A DNA stretch of 64,000 nucleotides from Varroa destructor (GCF_002443255.2 NW_019211455.1:21737126-21801125), one strand, 5' to 3'. Counted from the first letter of the stretch, positions 1-14,595 are shown. Translations and numbers: made by a program. Notes: a model not told the origin generated them from the letters alone.

Positions 1-457
1 CCGTTTGGTTGCTGCCACCTTCTACTAGCAGAAAGAGATTTTAACAAAAAAATAGATTTAGTTTGAAAAAGTATTAAAAAAAGTTCATCGCATTGCTTAT
101 TGACCAGCATTATACGAAATTGTTGCGTATACCTTGCAAGTGTCGGTTCCCGATACCAGGTTGGTCCAACGAATGAACGATGAAATTAAGTTTGTGTTCG
201 ATACCGGCTATATGTTTGTGCATCGGCTTTTGGTCCAACGAATTTGCGCTGATTGGCATTTTCCCATCGTATTTTTTTTTGCGGTTAAATTCTGTTTGAC
301 GTGTGCGGAGAAACACAACATCTGATGATGGCTCTATATCAATAGTGTGAAAAGAGACTACCATGTTGTCTTGTCATAGTTAATATGCCATAGGTGCATA
401 CGACACTTGTTAATGTAAGCTTACTCCAGAGCGGCTTGGATATGTGTTTTTGCAGAA
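1..457. other. Upstream region of MRM1, with a short duplicated motif
   Basis: No convincing coding exon is seen. A 14-base string, ttggtccaacgaat, occurs exactly twice (161-174 and 230-243), each time preceded by a cgatacc motif. This suggests an old, diverged tandem duplication of about 69 bp. A run ending in gtttttgcag at 455 looks like a splice acceptor two bases before the MRM1 start codon, so part of this stretch may be a 5'UTR intron. No TATA box or clear core promoter was identified. Confidence 0.4.
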
Positions 458-3400
458 ATGTTTCCGAATGCTTTGCGTCGACTGTCGTCGCGTTTAGCAA
501 CGGCCAGTGTTAATGATCGAACTTTTAAAACACGGTTTTTGATGGCCGGGCATGCGAAACTTGTACCAAAGGAAAGCAAAGCTCTGCCGAAATCGCATGA
601 ACTCAAAAAAGAAAACATAGCCGCCAAAAAAAAAAACAGTGAACCTTCTTTGAAGGATCAACAAGACAAAAAGGTATGGAAGACGTGAAAGCAGTCAAGC
701 AATTGGTATGCCTGAAAACCATCTCCAAGCAAGATTATAAATGACATACTGCAAATGATAAAGTTTTTCTAGCCCTAATTGTTCTGTCGGCTAATTCTAT
801 GCGAAAGTATTGCATTGGTCTTAAAATGTCCGGTCACGTATCGCATTCAACACATGGCACACTTTGTCAGCTTATAGACAAGTTGCGAGTTACTCTTTGC
901 ATACTCCTGCTGCGTTGTCCTGTTCTCCTCCTAAAGATATCAATAAGAGTTTTATCACATGTCTATAACATTGCAGGTGTGGTCAAAAAAAAAACGAGAA
1001 ACATTGTTCGGAATACATCCGGTTGAAATATGTTTATCCGAACGCAAGCGGACTATTTACAAGGTATTACTGATGCCATCAAACTATAATACTTTCTTTA
1101 ATTCTAACGAAATTTGTATGAGCATATATAGGATGTTCGATACAGGCTGGAGCAAAACTGATCTTGCTTATTTTTCACGGGCATCTGAATGAAGATAGAC
1201 ACTACGATGAGTCTTTCCCTTTAAATTTATGCATAACTTTAATATAGCGGCCATGAATAAATGATAACATATGATATATGAAGTGTTATCTTACTTTTTG
1301 GGCCAATAGCAAGCCAAATGTCCTAAAAACTAAGAATTCAAGGGAGCCAAAATGAACAAAAAGACAAAAGTGGCTAATTTGTGGGATTTATTAAAAAATT
1401 TGATTGTAAAGAGATACGCTTTTCTGGAATGCAACCGCCTATTTTGGCGCCAAATACTTGCGGATCATAAGAAAGGGCTTTTTGCACCATTTTTGATAAA
1501 TTCATAAGCTCTTTTAATTTAATCCCAGTCGCGTCGGAGTGCATAAAGGCTAGCAACAACGTAAAGTTTTGAGTAACTAAAAAAATTGTCACTTCGGTGG
1601 GGGGTTTATCCCATGCGAAGATATTAAATGAAAGCAGATGTTCATTAACATTTGTGCGTAAATTTTCAGGTTCCGTCATGATAAACGTATGATTTCGTTT
1701 CTAATAGAAGACTAGCTCTCCTCTATCATAAAATATATCTGATAAACTCATACCCGCTGGGGTAAACACCCCGCCAAATGTTGTCTCAATCTAATCTGCA
1801 TGGGTAAATGGTGATTTCATAGTTTTCTCTGCCAGTGGCATAGCGTCTAGTTTACCTCGCGGATGTAAAACATTGAAAGGTGTGTTCTTAATTATTATTT
1901 GTTGAAAAATAAGCAATATTCGCGTGCTTAGTTACGAGGTAGTGGGTAGTAATTTCCATCTTTCTACCTGCAGGTATTCTGCTCAAAAATAAGAGAAGAT
2001 ACTGTGTCCAACGAGAGCTTACAACGCATTTTAAATATCGCAAGTGCGCGTAAAATACCTATTAAATCAGTGGAGACTCGTCAACTGAATTTAATGACGA
2101 ATAAAGCTACTCATCAAGGCATCGGTATGCAGGTAAGATACAGTTTTGCGATAAACCATCAATTCGTTGCTTATGTTAGTGTTGAAGTTTTGTTACTGTA
2201 TCATTTCAATATATGCAGGTGTCTCCGCTTATACTAAGGCCGTGGAACGACGCCATGGAGTGTTTCGGCCAAAGCGACGACAATGGCCAACTGTGTATCT
2301 ACGTGGATCGCGTTCAGGACCCGATGAATATGGGCGCTATCTTACGGACTGCTGTCTTTCTTGGCATTGATGGCATTTTCGTTCCTACAGAGAATTCATG
2401 CAGATTAAGCCCTGTTGTTGCCAAGGTAACGCAATTTTGCGATCAACTGCAAATGGTGTATTATGTGACTTTGATCTAACAAACCCCATAGCCTACATGA
2501 CTAGTACTTTACTAAATAATCCGCCATTCAGGAAAACTTATAGCACTGTTGGATGGAATTAAATTTCGGCTACGCACCAGGTTAAAAAGTCGATAGTTAC
2601 ATTTTGTCATATTTGTAGAACTATGCCTTTGTAAAACTGTACATGGTTTGTTGTATGTGTATCATTTCACTTGTCATTTGGTGTCCTCAGTGGTGGTAGA
2701 TTAATTGAAGAGTCAATTAATGGCAGCTTAGAAGTGCTTATTGGACGGTCGATTGTGATATAATTCGAGCTGTGCTAAACTTTTTCGAGCTGATTTTCGC
2801 GTACCAAGTGATCTATGCTTCTAAAAAATAAGCGTGTTATTTTTGATGAAAGGCTTTTTCTAAATTAAGTTCAATTCAGTTTGTTGCTGATATGTTGTTA
2901 TTGATGTAATCTGTCTACGGCCGTAGGCGTCTGCGGGAGCTTTGGAGTGCGCTCCGCTATATTCGGTAGAAAACCCAGCATCATTGTTTACGTTTCTTCA
3001 GCGATTGGGCTGGGACATCGTTGGATCTGATCAGGACTGTGAGCCTTATACCGCGCACAAAGTGCGTAATTGTCTCTTTTTATTATGAATATGACTATGC
3101 ACATAAGATAGCTAGATGTTTTCATTAATTAGAAGGCCCATTATTCAGAGGATTCGCTGAGTCTAAATTAGTCGATATAACCGAAACAATCATAGCTGTT
3201 AATTGGCAGTTAGAAACACAAAAGATTACTCGATAGATAAACTAGATATGCTTTTAAGCAAAAGCCGAGGAAAAATAGAACCCAAATCGGATTGTTTTTA
3301 AATACATTCATCAAAAATATGACCATTTCACCTGTATATCTGCTCAAAATGCAGCTAACCCAATACCAACCATTCAAATTTTGGCTTCAAATTTTATTAT

Positions 3401-3660
3401 TCTCCCCGTTTCTGATGAAATCACTGATGTGAAGCATCCAAAGTTTTCGATTTGGCGTTTAGGTAACTCAACGAAATCGACTCCTTGTTCTGGGTAACGA
3501 GAGCCATGGTGTACACGAGGACCTGGTCTCCTTCTTTACCACCACCGTATCCATACCAAGTATCAACAAGAGAATCAGCTCATTAAACGTGTCTGTTACG
3601 AGCGGCGTGTTGCTGACGCACTTTGCCAAGAGCAAGCTGTTCGCTCAAGAGGATAAGTAG
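458..3660 (+). CDS. MRM1: Mitochondrial rRNA 2'-O-methyltransferase MRM1 (SpoU/TrmH family), six exons
   Basis: Coding exons are 458-673, 977-1063, 1974-2132, 2219-2425, 2927-3061 and 3463-3660; every junction is GT-AG and phase 0, giving 333 residues (human MRM1 is about 350). MRM1 methylates the 2'-OH of a guanosine in the P-loop of mitochondrial large-subunit rRNA, using S-adenosylmethionine, in the matrix. The basic, Ser/Arg-rich first exon fits a mitochondrial presequence. The three SpoU motifs are present: motif 1 DPMNMGAILRT near residues 188-198 (Asn191, Arg197), motif 2 LLVLGNESHGV at 275-285 (Gly279, Glu281) and motif 3 ending SSLNVSVTSGV at 307-317 (Asn310). Exon 2 holds the substrate-binding-like segment ETLFGIHPVEICL. 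The link from exon 5 to exon 6 is slightly shorter than in human, so a small missed exon is possible. The family call is secure; exact ends of exons 1 and 5 are less so. Confidence 0.9.
1064..1973. other. MRM1 intron 2, containing an antisense open frame
   Basis: At 910 bp this is the longest MRM1 intron. On the minus strand, 1374-1679 is an ATG-started open frame of 101 codons with mixed, protein-like composition (hydrophobic run TEVTIFLVTQNFTLLLAF, then a helix-like LKELMNLSKMVQKAL segment). I do not recognise it. No polyadenylation signal lies cleanly after its stop (an AATAAA string overlaps its last codons). It could be a nested gene, an exon or a chance frame. Confidence 0.2.
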
Positions 3661-3804
3661 TCTAGTAGTCTTAGAGAGAAGTCAATTTAGAATAGTATAG
3701 CGGAATCAAAATCAAATTGTCTTTCGGACAATGTTTTGTTGTTGCTATTTCATTCTAATGTATATAGAAGTAGATGTTCAGAGTAAGAAAGCTTTTAAGA
3801 AAGA

Positions 3805-3810
3805 AATAAA
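3805..3810 (+). terminator. Polyadenylation signal AATAAA for MRM1
   Basis: AATAAA lies 145 bp after the MRM1 stop codon and is followed about 20 bp later by a GT-rich stretch (tgtggttttc), the usual arrangement for 3' end formation. No better candidate lies closer to the stop. Confidence 0.55.
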
Positions 3811-3868
3811 TAACAAAATAGAAAACACACTGTGGTTTTCACGTATACAGTTTACTTGTCTATTTATG

Positions 3869-3872
<4 letters not shown>

Positions 3873-3907
<35 letters not shown>
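3873..3907. repeat. (AT)n microsatellite
   Basis: An uninterrupted AT dinucleotide run of about 35 bp lies just past the MRM1 polyadenylation signal. It is likely to vary in length between individuals. Confidence 0.95.
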
Positions 3908-3910
<3 letters not shown>

Positions 3911-6900
3911 CTTCTATAAATTGTACGTATGACCATCAAACCAGATTAATGTGAAACTAGTTAGCCCTTAGACACTCTACGAATCAACTTATTTAAAGAA
4001 ACTGTACGCAACGAAGCAAAGTTGATATGTGCTGAAGCAGCACAACTCATCTACGCTAGGGAAGTCCTTCACTGAAATCGCTTAAAATGAACGTCTCAGT
4101 AGCAGTTATTGCATGCCATAATCTACGTGTTTTTTCTCGCTGCCTTCGGCACACTATACTCCGAACAGTATGGAAAATGGTCTACCTCAAGGGTCAAGCT
4201 GTCCTCTTTATTGGACCTCCAGAGTTACTCCGCATGTCTGGGTAAATAGGTCTCTAAATAATGATTCCAGGCCCGTTCACCCAAATGCTATAGATGCAGT
4301 CTTTGTCTGCTAATTCCGTTAAACCAATGATAGGTTTCGTACTAAGATTTCTGCATACAATCCTGTCTAGAAATCTGCGATTGTTTGTTTGAATTGAATA
4401 ACATTTGAAAAAGTTGGCAGCCATGAAAACCTCCCAAAACAACTTGCAATGGGAAATGCAGGGATTTTATTCGAGACATACGCGTATTTGTTGTGCAATT
4501 AGAGCAAAAGGGTTAGTCATTTAAAATTACCACTACTAAATGTAGTGACAATACTAACTGTTGCTGCGAAGACTTTAACATTTTTACAAAAATCTAAACA
4601 AACACTTTTGGTAGATCAGTCAGTTTGAATTTGTAACTTTATCCTTAAAAAATGATCAGATTTATGTTTTTTTTTGCAGGTATTCTTAACTTTACACTAG
4701 CTGCGTGCATGAGCGGCACGGCGGGGCCAAAATCTGGTGAAAAGTTCGGACAAAATACTTTCAGATTTGGTACGATAGAAGAGAATTTCTCGTCGTACTA
4801 AAACGACAAAATCTGTTTCGATACATTACTTTGCAAACGAAGTATGGACAGAGTTTGTTAAGTACATAAGGAAAGATTAGACTTATGAAGTCAACTTTTT
4901 TGAGAATTATCTGGATCTAATCAACCATCCTTCCATTCATCCTTCATCCTGGCATTCTTACCAGCGTTAACAGATATCATTGAGTACTACGCAAGCTTAT
5001 TAAACTCAGCAAATGATGGAAATTTGTGCCCGACGAAACTAGTGCACAGCTACAGCCAACAGAGAGGGCGACAATACCGAGCGATTTATCGCATTTATCT
5101 CAATTTGATAACCATGTAACCGTGGTGACGACCTTATCAAAATGTTCTCTACTTACATTGCATGCTTTGCTTATAGGCGATGTGTATAATAATAATGAAA
5201 GCAATAAGAGACCACTACATCCTATTCCATAATAAAGAAAAACAGCATATATTTATGATGGTTTAGGTTGTTCGCCTCACTTTGACAAAAAAGCGCTATC
5301 CAAAAAAAATTGGCGACATCGATACAAATAGCAAGAGAACACAGTTACAGCATCAGGTAAAGGCCACCGGTGTATCCCAGCGCTGTTCCAAATAGTTACA
5401 ACCTTGGTTGAAAGAAACCAGAGGTCGCTGCTTCAAGTCCCGCCAACGACAGATCCTTCACAACGTGTGTGAATAAATAAAGCTATCATTAATCTGAGAT
5501 TATTGTCTTGTATATAGTCGTATTAGATCATCACGGTTAATGAACTGGAAACAAACTTTAAATACTTATTGTAAACAAGTAAAAGTAACGACCCTTCTAA
5601 AAACAGTTCGGTGGAAGCTATTATCACTCCTTTTCTGTGCTTTTCTGTATTCCTGCCCAACTAATTAAAAAAAAAGTTATAAACGCGTATGTTGAAAAGG
5701 CAGAAGCGTACGTAATAGTTTACAATGAAATCTCGGTAGTCAATAAATTCTGTTAAAGACAACCGTTATTAATCAAAGAGTAATGCACCAACATTGAATG
5801 TTTACAACAAGATACTGAGCAGACGGTCCATCGAAATTACTCAAGAAAAACACGCAGGTTTATCGAAGGCGTGTCCGCGGTTGCCTAATTAATCCTGAAG
5901 ATACCCTGAATCAAATTGTCAATCAATAATCCTACGCGCATACATCGTTTCCCAATGCTTGCCATCTTAATTAAGATTGAATTTTTGTTTTTCACTTATC
6001 GGTTCTCTCAACGATACAATTTGTTTTTAACGATGGCATCAAGTATTAACAACAAATATTAAGTACGGCTGATTTCCAAACGTCGATTTTTATCGTTATA
6101 ATTTACTCGGTATTTTCGTAAAACCTTAGCAGAAATCCGGTAAAGTCAACTCGAGGTAACAGAATAGATTTCCAACACGAGTAACAAGGATGTCTTATTT
6201 TGATTTGGTCATACATAAGGTAAACAGGATTCAACGCTGCTTTATTTTGTTGAACCTAATGGGTACAACGTAACACATATAATTCGATGTGCTGCTAAAA
6301 ACTAGGATCCTTGGCTTAACATAAGTATTCATATGTAATGAAGGCTAACTTTTAGTTTTCATAAACTAAAAAAAAAAACTGTACCAGACCAAATTATGAA
6401 AGGTTTAATAGGAATACGTATTATACATCTGAGTTATATGACTGAAAAAGCATAGACACAAAGACACAGTTAGCAATTTATTGCGCCAAAGAGAAGCCGT
6501 TGTTGGTTAAATGGTTAAATCCAGTAGCTTTATTAACCGAGGCTTAAAAGGGCTTCCTGGAATTATATGAATAACTAACAAGTGTTGTGAAGGTTGCTGG
6601 CGTAATTGACATGCACGCACCGGACGTAACGAGCGAATATCGTATAATGAATCAATCATCATGATCATTAACTAATATTTTAAAAAACACAAAGTATGTA
6701 CCACAGAAGAATATTTTTGGCTTTATTTCATGCGTATTATTTTTACTCCAAGAGACCAATCTCACACATATTTGTCCCTTATTAGAGTTTTTTTTTCGTA
6801 CGCTTGTGATATATAGCTTGAGTTGGCGAAGCCCAAAGGAGCTCGACAACGATATAAACATATCAACATCTTGCACACTCGAGATATCTCTGATGTCTAA

Positions 6901-7258
6901 TCGACGAGATTCAACGGGTGTGTTTTGCCCACAACCATCGGTGGTGGGCAGTGACTTGCAAAGTTTGTTTCAAAATTTTTTAAGGGAAAGTTCCAGGATG
7001 CAAATTTCCTCTTAAGTCGCTTTTTAATCGGTGTACATTAAGACACATATTAACTGACTTGGAAACGCGAGAAAACATTATAAATTTTTCATGAAGAAAC
7101 AAAATAAACAACTATATCGTACCTCACTATTTGCCGTTTCATTCTATGACAAAACAGTGCGTCGCTCTAATTCTAAAAGCTTGAAAAAAATGATTGTGGT
7201 TTGTTTGCCATATAATGGAAATATTAACAACAATAATATTATACGGATGACGATCTAT
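3908..7258. other. Intergenic region between MRM1 and Elongin C
   Basis: The two genes converge on this AT-rich stretch. The only exon-like item is at 4680-4801: a strong acceptor (a T-rich run ending gcag at 4679) followed by a frame open for 39 codons from 4682 before a TAA at 4799. Its product is not recognised. AATAAA-type strings for the minus-strand Elongin C transcript are at 6722-6727 (AATAAA) and 7023-7028 (ATTAAA). Nothing else is supported. Confidence 0.4.
6722..7028 (-). terminator. Candidate polyadenylation signals for Elongin C
   Basis: On the minus strand, ATTAAA (7028-7023) lies about 230 bp after the Elongin C stop and AATAAA (6727-6722) about 530 bp after it. Either could end the transcript; the sequence alone does not decide. 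Confidence 0.3.
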
Positions 7259-10253
<2,995 letters not shown>

Positions 10254-11814
10254 ATGCTTCGTTCAGTGGTGACACCTGCCATCGAGGGGCTTTCGTTAAA
10301 GGCTGGACTTCTTTCTTCGGTGACACAGGTTCGGTATAAAAGGATTAAACTCCGTAAGCCAGCTTGGATGCCCCGTGCACCTTCCAAGCTCTATACGATC
10401 TTCAAGCATCCAAAAGTTAGCGAGGAAGAAAAAGCCCAGTATTGGGCTTTGTACGTGCGGTACGAGACCGAAATTCGATCAATCCAGTAAGTAACAAGCT
10501 TGTCACTATTACAGCTACTACTGCTATTTCAACCTTGTTACTTGATTTTAGGAGGTCCGGTTTTTACGTGACTTATTCACATGACCTTGTAGGTATGACC
10601 AAACTCTTATATGACTCTTTCACGTGTTTTTGTATTTGTGCCTAGCTCTACGCTAGCCTACGTTGGTTGGCCGTAATAGCACATAATTGGAAGCCAACAC
10701 AAAAAGTATTCAATTAAACGTTAATTCACTTCTAGTAGCAATGCAGCATTCGAACGAAGCCTCATCTTTTGCCACTTCAGATTAGTGTTCGACTGTTGGG
10801 CCAAACCTTGTTGACAATCGAATCTTTGATTTCAGAGCGTTTTTTGCGACCGAGCAAGCACGGCTCGAGCACGAAAAGAGTAAGTTTTCTCAGCTCTCAA
10901 TACAGGACGAAGAGGACTTTCAAGCACGACTTAAGGCGAACGAAGAAGAAAACAAACGGGTTGCCACTGAGCGCGAACGGCGGCATAGAGAAGATTTCCT
11001 TCAGCGAATGGCCGTCAAGATGAAACGTATCGAACAGATCAAAGAGCAGGAAAAGCTGGAGGAAGGGATTGCCAGGCAACAACTCAAAGAAGAAATGGTT
11101 AGCTATCCGCCCACTCTGACATCAACTGTGAAAATTAATGGCGCATATATAGATACCGTTCCCTAAGTTCGTCTTTCAGGTTATGCGTGACATAATTAGA
11201 CTACCCAGTTTAAGCGAAACGATATTAAAATTAGATCCGGACGGCTTTTTGTATAAATTGTTATAATGCCTATAACATAGCTCAATCGTGACTTTGATAA
11301 TTCCTTTGTCTTTTGAAAGCTTATTCTACGGGTGTTCCTCGGTGCTTACAAGCCAATTTAGTAAACCAGCCATTTTACAATCAGATAAATACCTTTTACC
11401 TGCTATTTTTCTACTTTACATGTTACGAAATCCTTAATACGCGTCACGTCGTCCCTATTTATGATGGATTAATATGTTGGTCGATTATTAAGTTTGATAA
11501 ATGTCCTGCAGTGAACAGCTATTTCACCCTAACCATAAGAAAGCAACTAATCAAACCTAGAGTTATCAATAACGTACAGTTAGATGTTATATATAATAAC
11601 AGTGTGCGATCATTTATTCTCTTGGTAGTGAAAATATCTTTACATTGTTTAATTTTGTTTTCAGGAAAATATGAACTATATTACTTATGGAACGTTAGAC
11701 GAAGCGATTAAGAAGGCATACTACGAACCTGTTTCATACAATTTTGCCGTTACTTTGTCCGGGAAAAAAATTCCCGAGAAGGCAAGACAACAACCCCATA
11801 GTGAAGGGCACTGA
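10254..11814 (+). CDS. mRpS26: Mitochondrial small ribosomal subunit protein mS26 (MRPS26), three exons
   Basis: Exons are 10254-10486, 10836-11097 and 11665-11814, joined in phase 2 and then phase 0, giving 214 residues (human about 205, fly slightly over 220). The protein is a metazoan-specific component of the mitochondrial 28S ribosomal subunit, so it acts in the matrix in translation. The N-terminal part is basic (RYKRIKLRKPAWMPRAPSK), followed by YWALYVRYETEIRSI. The middle exon is a long charged helix or coiled coil rich in Glu, Lys, Arg and Gln (such as KMKRIEQIKEQEKLEEG). The last exon holds the family end block YITYGTLDEAIKKAYYEP and YNFAV. The 11098 donor is GTTAGC, a weaker form. 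A splice acceptor ends exactly at the base before the ATG. The family assignment rests on remembered resemblance to fly mRpS26 over the full length. Confidence 0.88.
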
Positions 11815-11999
11815 AAAACGCCTGAGATTACCTAATCTGTTATCTCAATCGCCGACATCGTCTCAGATTCAAGATGAAGTGGTACAAGGAATTCAGAAAA
11901 GACAAGGACCCGTGGTCTTGTCGTCTCGTGACAGCGTCTGATATCAAGCGATGTTGCTAAGTGTTCGCACCAAACGCATGTTTTACACTATCTAGCGTA

Positions 12000-12075
12000 A
12001 ATAAATGAGAATGTAATGCGAGTTTTAGACGAAAATAGCATGTGTTTTCTTTTCTAATTTGTATAGGAAAATAAA
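12000..12075 (+). terminator. Polyadenylation signals for mRpS26
   Basis: Two AATAAA hexamers, at 12000-12005 and 12070-12075, lie 186 and 256 bp after the stop codon. The second is followed by a T-rich tract (tctttttctctg near 12101-12113). Either could be used. Confidence 0.55.
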
Positions 12076-13134
12076 TGTGCACATTGAACGTGTAAAAGCT
12101 ATGTCTTTTTCTCTGTAAAATCTATCTGCAACAACGCCCAGCGCTGACTTGGATCCTTAAAGGCCGTTAATGAGATCAGCAAGTATATTTCTAAACGGGT
12201 CAGGTTTACGTTAAAATGTTTCGCTGAATCTTGATTGGATCGAAAGACCGCTTCCATCGTGTAAGTGTGAGGAAATAGTTATATGATTAGTCTCAATGCC
12301 TTGGCATGGTTTTACTTGTTTGTTGATACATATTAAAACAATCTTTTAAATCATCCAGAGACGCCGTTTTGAAATTATTCATCATGGAGTTTCTGTGAAG
12401 TAAATATAACTTGAATATGATAGTATGTGTAACGAAATTGCTTATAAAGCTTTGGTGGTCACGAATAACTGAAGTCAGAGTACAAATTAGTCAATGTAAT
12501 AAGACACACAGGTATAAACATTCCTACAAGTTAAATAAGTGAAAACTCATGAGATCTTATGGTTTTCTGAACCTCAGCTGTGCCATCGTGCAAACTGTGA
12601 CCTTCCTAAACACTACGCACAATTGTAGCTGTCATCCTAGTTGCTGTTCACTGGTGAAATTCATGGATTACACGCTGGAAACTATCATGTATCGGATAAC
12701 AAACTCAACTCCTTCACAGGTTGCGTTGGGCATTATCTCATTATTATCTCTTATTATTATGGGAAAAAGCAAGTTCCTGATTGACTACTGCATGGTCGTA
12801 TTTAGTAACTGAGTAGTCAAAAGCCGATCTAACAATTGTCAGTAATAATTGACCTATTTGGCATATTCGTGTATTTTCCGTACTATTGAAACAATGTACT
12901 TGGAAATCAAAAAAAAAAAAACAAAATAGACAACCAGCACGAATTGTTCTAATCAAATTTTTCGATGTATTATCAGACTGAATACTTTATAAGTGGAGCT
13001 GTAATTTGACTGGCCTAAACCTTGGATGCTACACAATACTCCTATCGGCCACTGATTTATCCAGTAGTTAAGATAGTCCTATTGAATAATTGTTGTATTC
13101 CAAGTAAGGTCTTTATTGCAAAAACAGAGTCGCA

Positions 13135-13176
13135 GCAATAGTACCGTGTACTATTGCAATACTACAGCAATAGTAC
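13135..13176. repeat. Three copies of a 10-mer in direct and inverted order
   Basis: GCAATAGTAC occurs at 13135-13144, its exact reverse complement at 13148-13157, and the forward form again at 13167-13176. The first pair forms a 10-bp perfect hairpin with a 3-base loop. Confidence 0.9.
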
Positions 13177-13351
13177 TACCACCATGATCATGTTTCTTCA
13201 TGTCTTTCGATACATAGATAAATAATAATAATGATTCAATTATTTGCTGTTGTTGTTTCATTTGCCTGCCGCCAGTTCAAACGCCCATGACTACCTATAC
13301 TTTTCAAGTTTCTATGTTATCGGTCCTCCGTACAACCTTTTCTTCGTATCA

Positions 13352-13371
13352 GGGGTGGCGCCATCTAGCGA
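13352..13371 (-). promoter_or_regulatory. CTCF-like binding motif
   Basis: The minus strand reads CGCTAGATGGCGCCACC, which fits the CTCF core (roughly CCACYAGRKGGCRS) with one mismatch over the core. It lies about 1.2 kb upstream of the TATA box of the signal-peptide exon. The match is by eye only; whether this organism's CTCF uses this motif is unknown. Confidence 0.35.
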
Positions 13372-14495
13372 CAATCGCACGAAGGATTTGCGTTGTGGAT
13401 ACGCCGCCTCGCCGCTACTGCCATCGTTGTCAAAAAGGGTAAGAGACTATCTTGCGGTTCTTTCAGGAGATATAGCGACAGTGTATGGCGCTTCGTTGAG
13501 CAGCAGTAGCTTCGTAGTTGGTGCTTCGTAGGCTAATGCTAGCGGCGGCGCTAAGTTCTGGATTGCCTTGTAGCTTGTTGCTGTTATTGCCACAGTGCGA
13601 GCAAACGTAGCCTATTGTCCTGCGCCTTATTTCCCTGAATCACCTCTTCCAAAAGAGTAACGTGCTCACGACGGCGGCCTGCGAATATTACCACCGCCAC
13701 TATTGCTGCTGGCACTGCTGTCTAGTAAAGTTGCGTTGTTACTGTGTTCAAGGCACATGGGTGAGAGTAGTCTCTCTCCAATATCCTTTCTATAGGAGGG
13801 TTCGAGTGGGGAGACCCACCGCTAGAGAGCGAGTGGCCGTCCAAGCGGTCGCCAGCCAAAGTAAACAAGAAAGAAGTGAAGGCCAAGTGCGTGGTCCTTC
13901 CTGCAAGTTCCACCCATTCCTGATGAAACGAAGAGCATCACATGCAGAGGAATAACGAGAATACAGATTACTCATAGAATGAGAATTGTTTGTACGTTTG
14001 TTTTTTGCTCTCGAGCAATACAGCAACAACGATAGCGCCAAGCCAGATAGCTTGTTTATTGCAAGGGAAAAGCGAAGAAACGGTGGCAGTTTATCGTTGT
14101 GTGCTGTGCTATACGAGGCATCGCAGGGCTCAACCCCGCAGTAGCGTCAGTTGAAAACAGTGTTATCCTCATTTAATAGTTGTTTCGGTCGCCGAATAAG
14201 GCTGTGGCTGCTCCCGCTAACACTCGGCGTTCCTATCATCGTCGGCGGAGATTAGGACACTCAGCGTGAAATTAATCATGTTAAGAAGCGTTTATTATCG
14301 CGTGATGATGCTTCGTTGTACGTGTGGCCAGCTGGCATAGGAGCTTGTTGTTAGCGTTGGTTATATTGAATGCTTGTTCCCAGTGAGGTGTCACACTTGT
14401 GGAGGCACTGCGTGTGGAGCAGCGGATAAAGTTTCTTTGTGCCGTGATGTGCCATGACAACCTAATGGATACAACGAACTTCAGCCTCACGCATG

Positions 14496-14503
14496 TATAA
14501 AAG
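14496..14503 (+). promoter_or_regulatory. TATA box (TATAAAAG)
   Basis: A perfect TATAAAAG lies 100 bp upstream of the ATG at 14596. A start site about 30 bp downstream would give a 5' leader of about 65 to 70 nt. That leader would contain a short upstream ORF: ATG at 14534, seven codons, ending TGA at 14555-14557. There is no clean initiator motif, so the exact start site is uncertain. Confidence 0.45.
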
Positions 14504-14595
14504 TAATAGCGACCAAAAGAAAGTCCGAGTCGAATGTGGCTAATGACGACTACGTGACAGGACAAGACTGATCTCAGGAGAAGAAGTAGCTGACT

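Larger units (their letters stand above)
12076..14495. other. Non-coding stretch upstream of the signal-peptide exon
   Basis: The first kilobase is AT-rich with no exon I can support. From about 13240 to 14600 the base composition becomes richer in G, C and CpG, with many CGCC and GCGG strings, as in promoter-proximal DNA. This part holds a CTCF-like motif (13352-13371). A cluster of three GCAATAGTAC copies in alternating orientation is at 13135-13176. Open frames here are short and lack recognisable content. Confidence 0.4.

Noticed and set aside
5350..5455. B-box-like string gcttcaagtcccgcc, possible tRNA-derived element
   Set aside because: No matching A box or acceptor stem upstream.
11744..11941. 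65-codon frame overlapping the last mRpS26 exon
   Set aside because: A shadow of the mRpS26 exon in another frame, extended by chance into its 3'UTR.
12549..12812. Frame with NCSCHPSCC, similar to a DEG/ENaC cysteine motif
   Set aside because: Nothing on either side matches the channel family and there are no splice sites in the right places.
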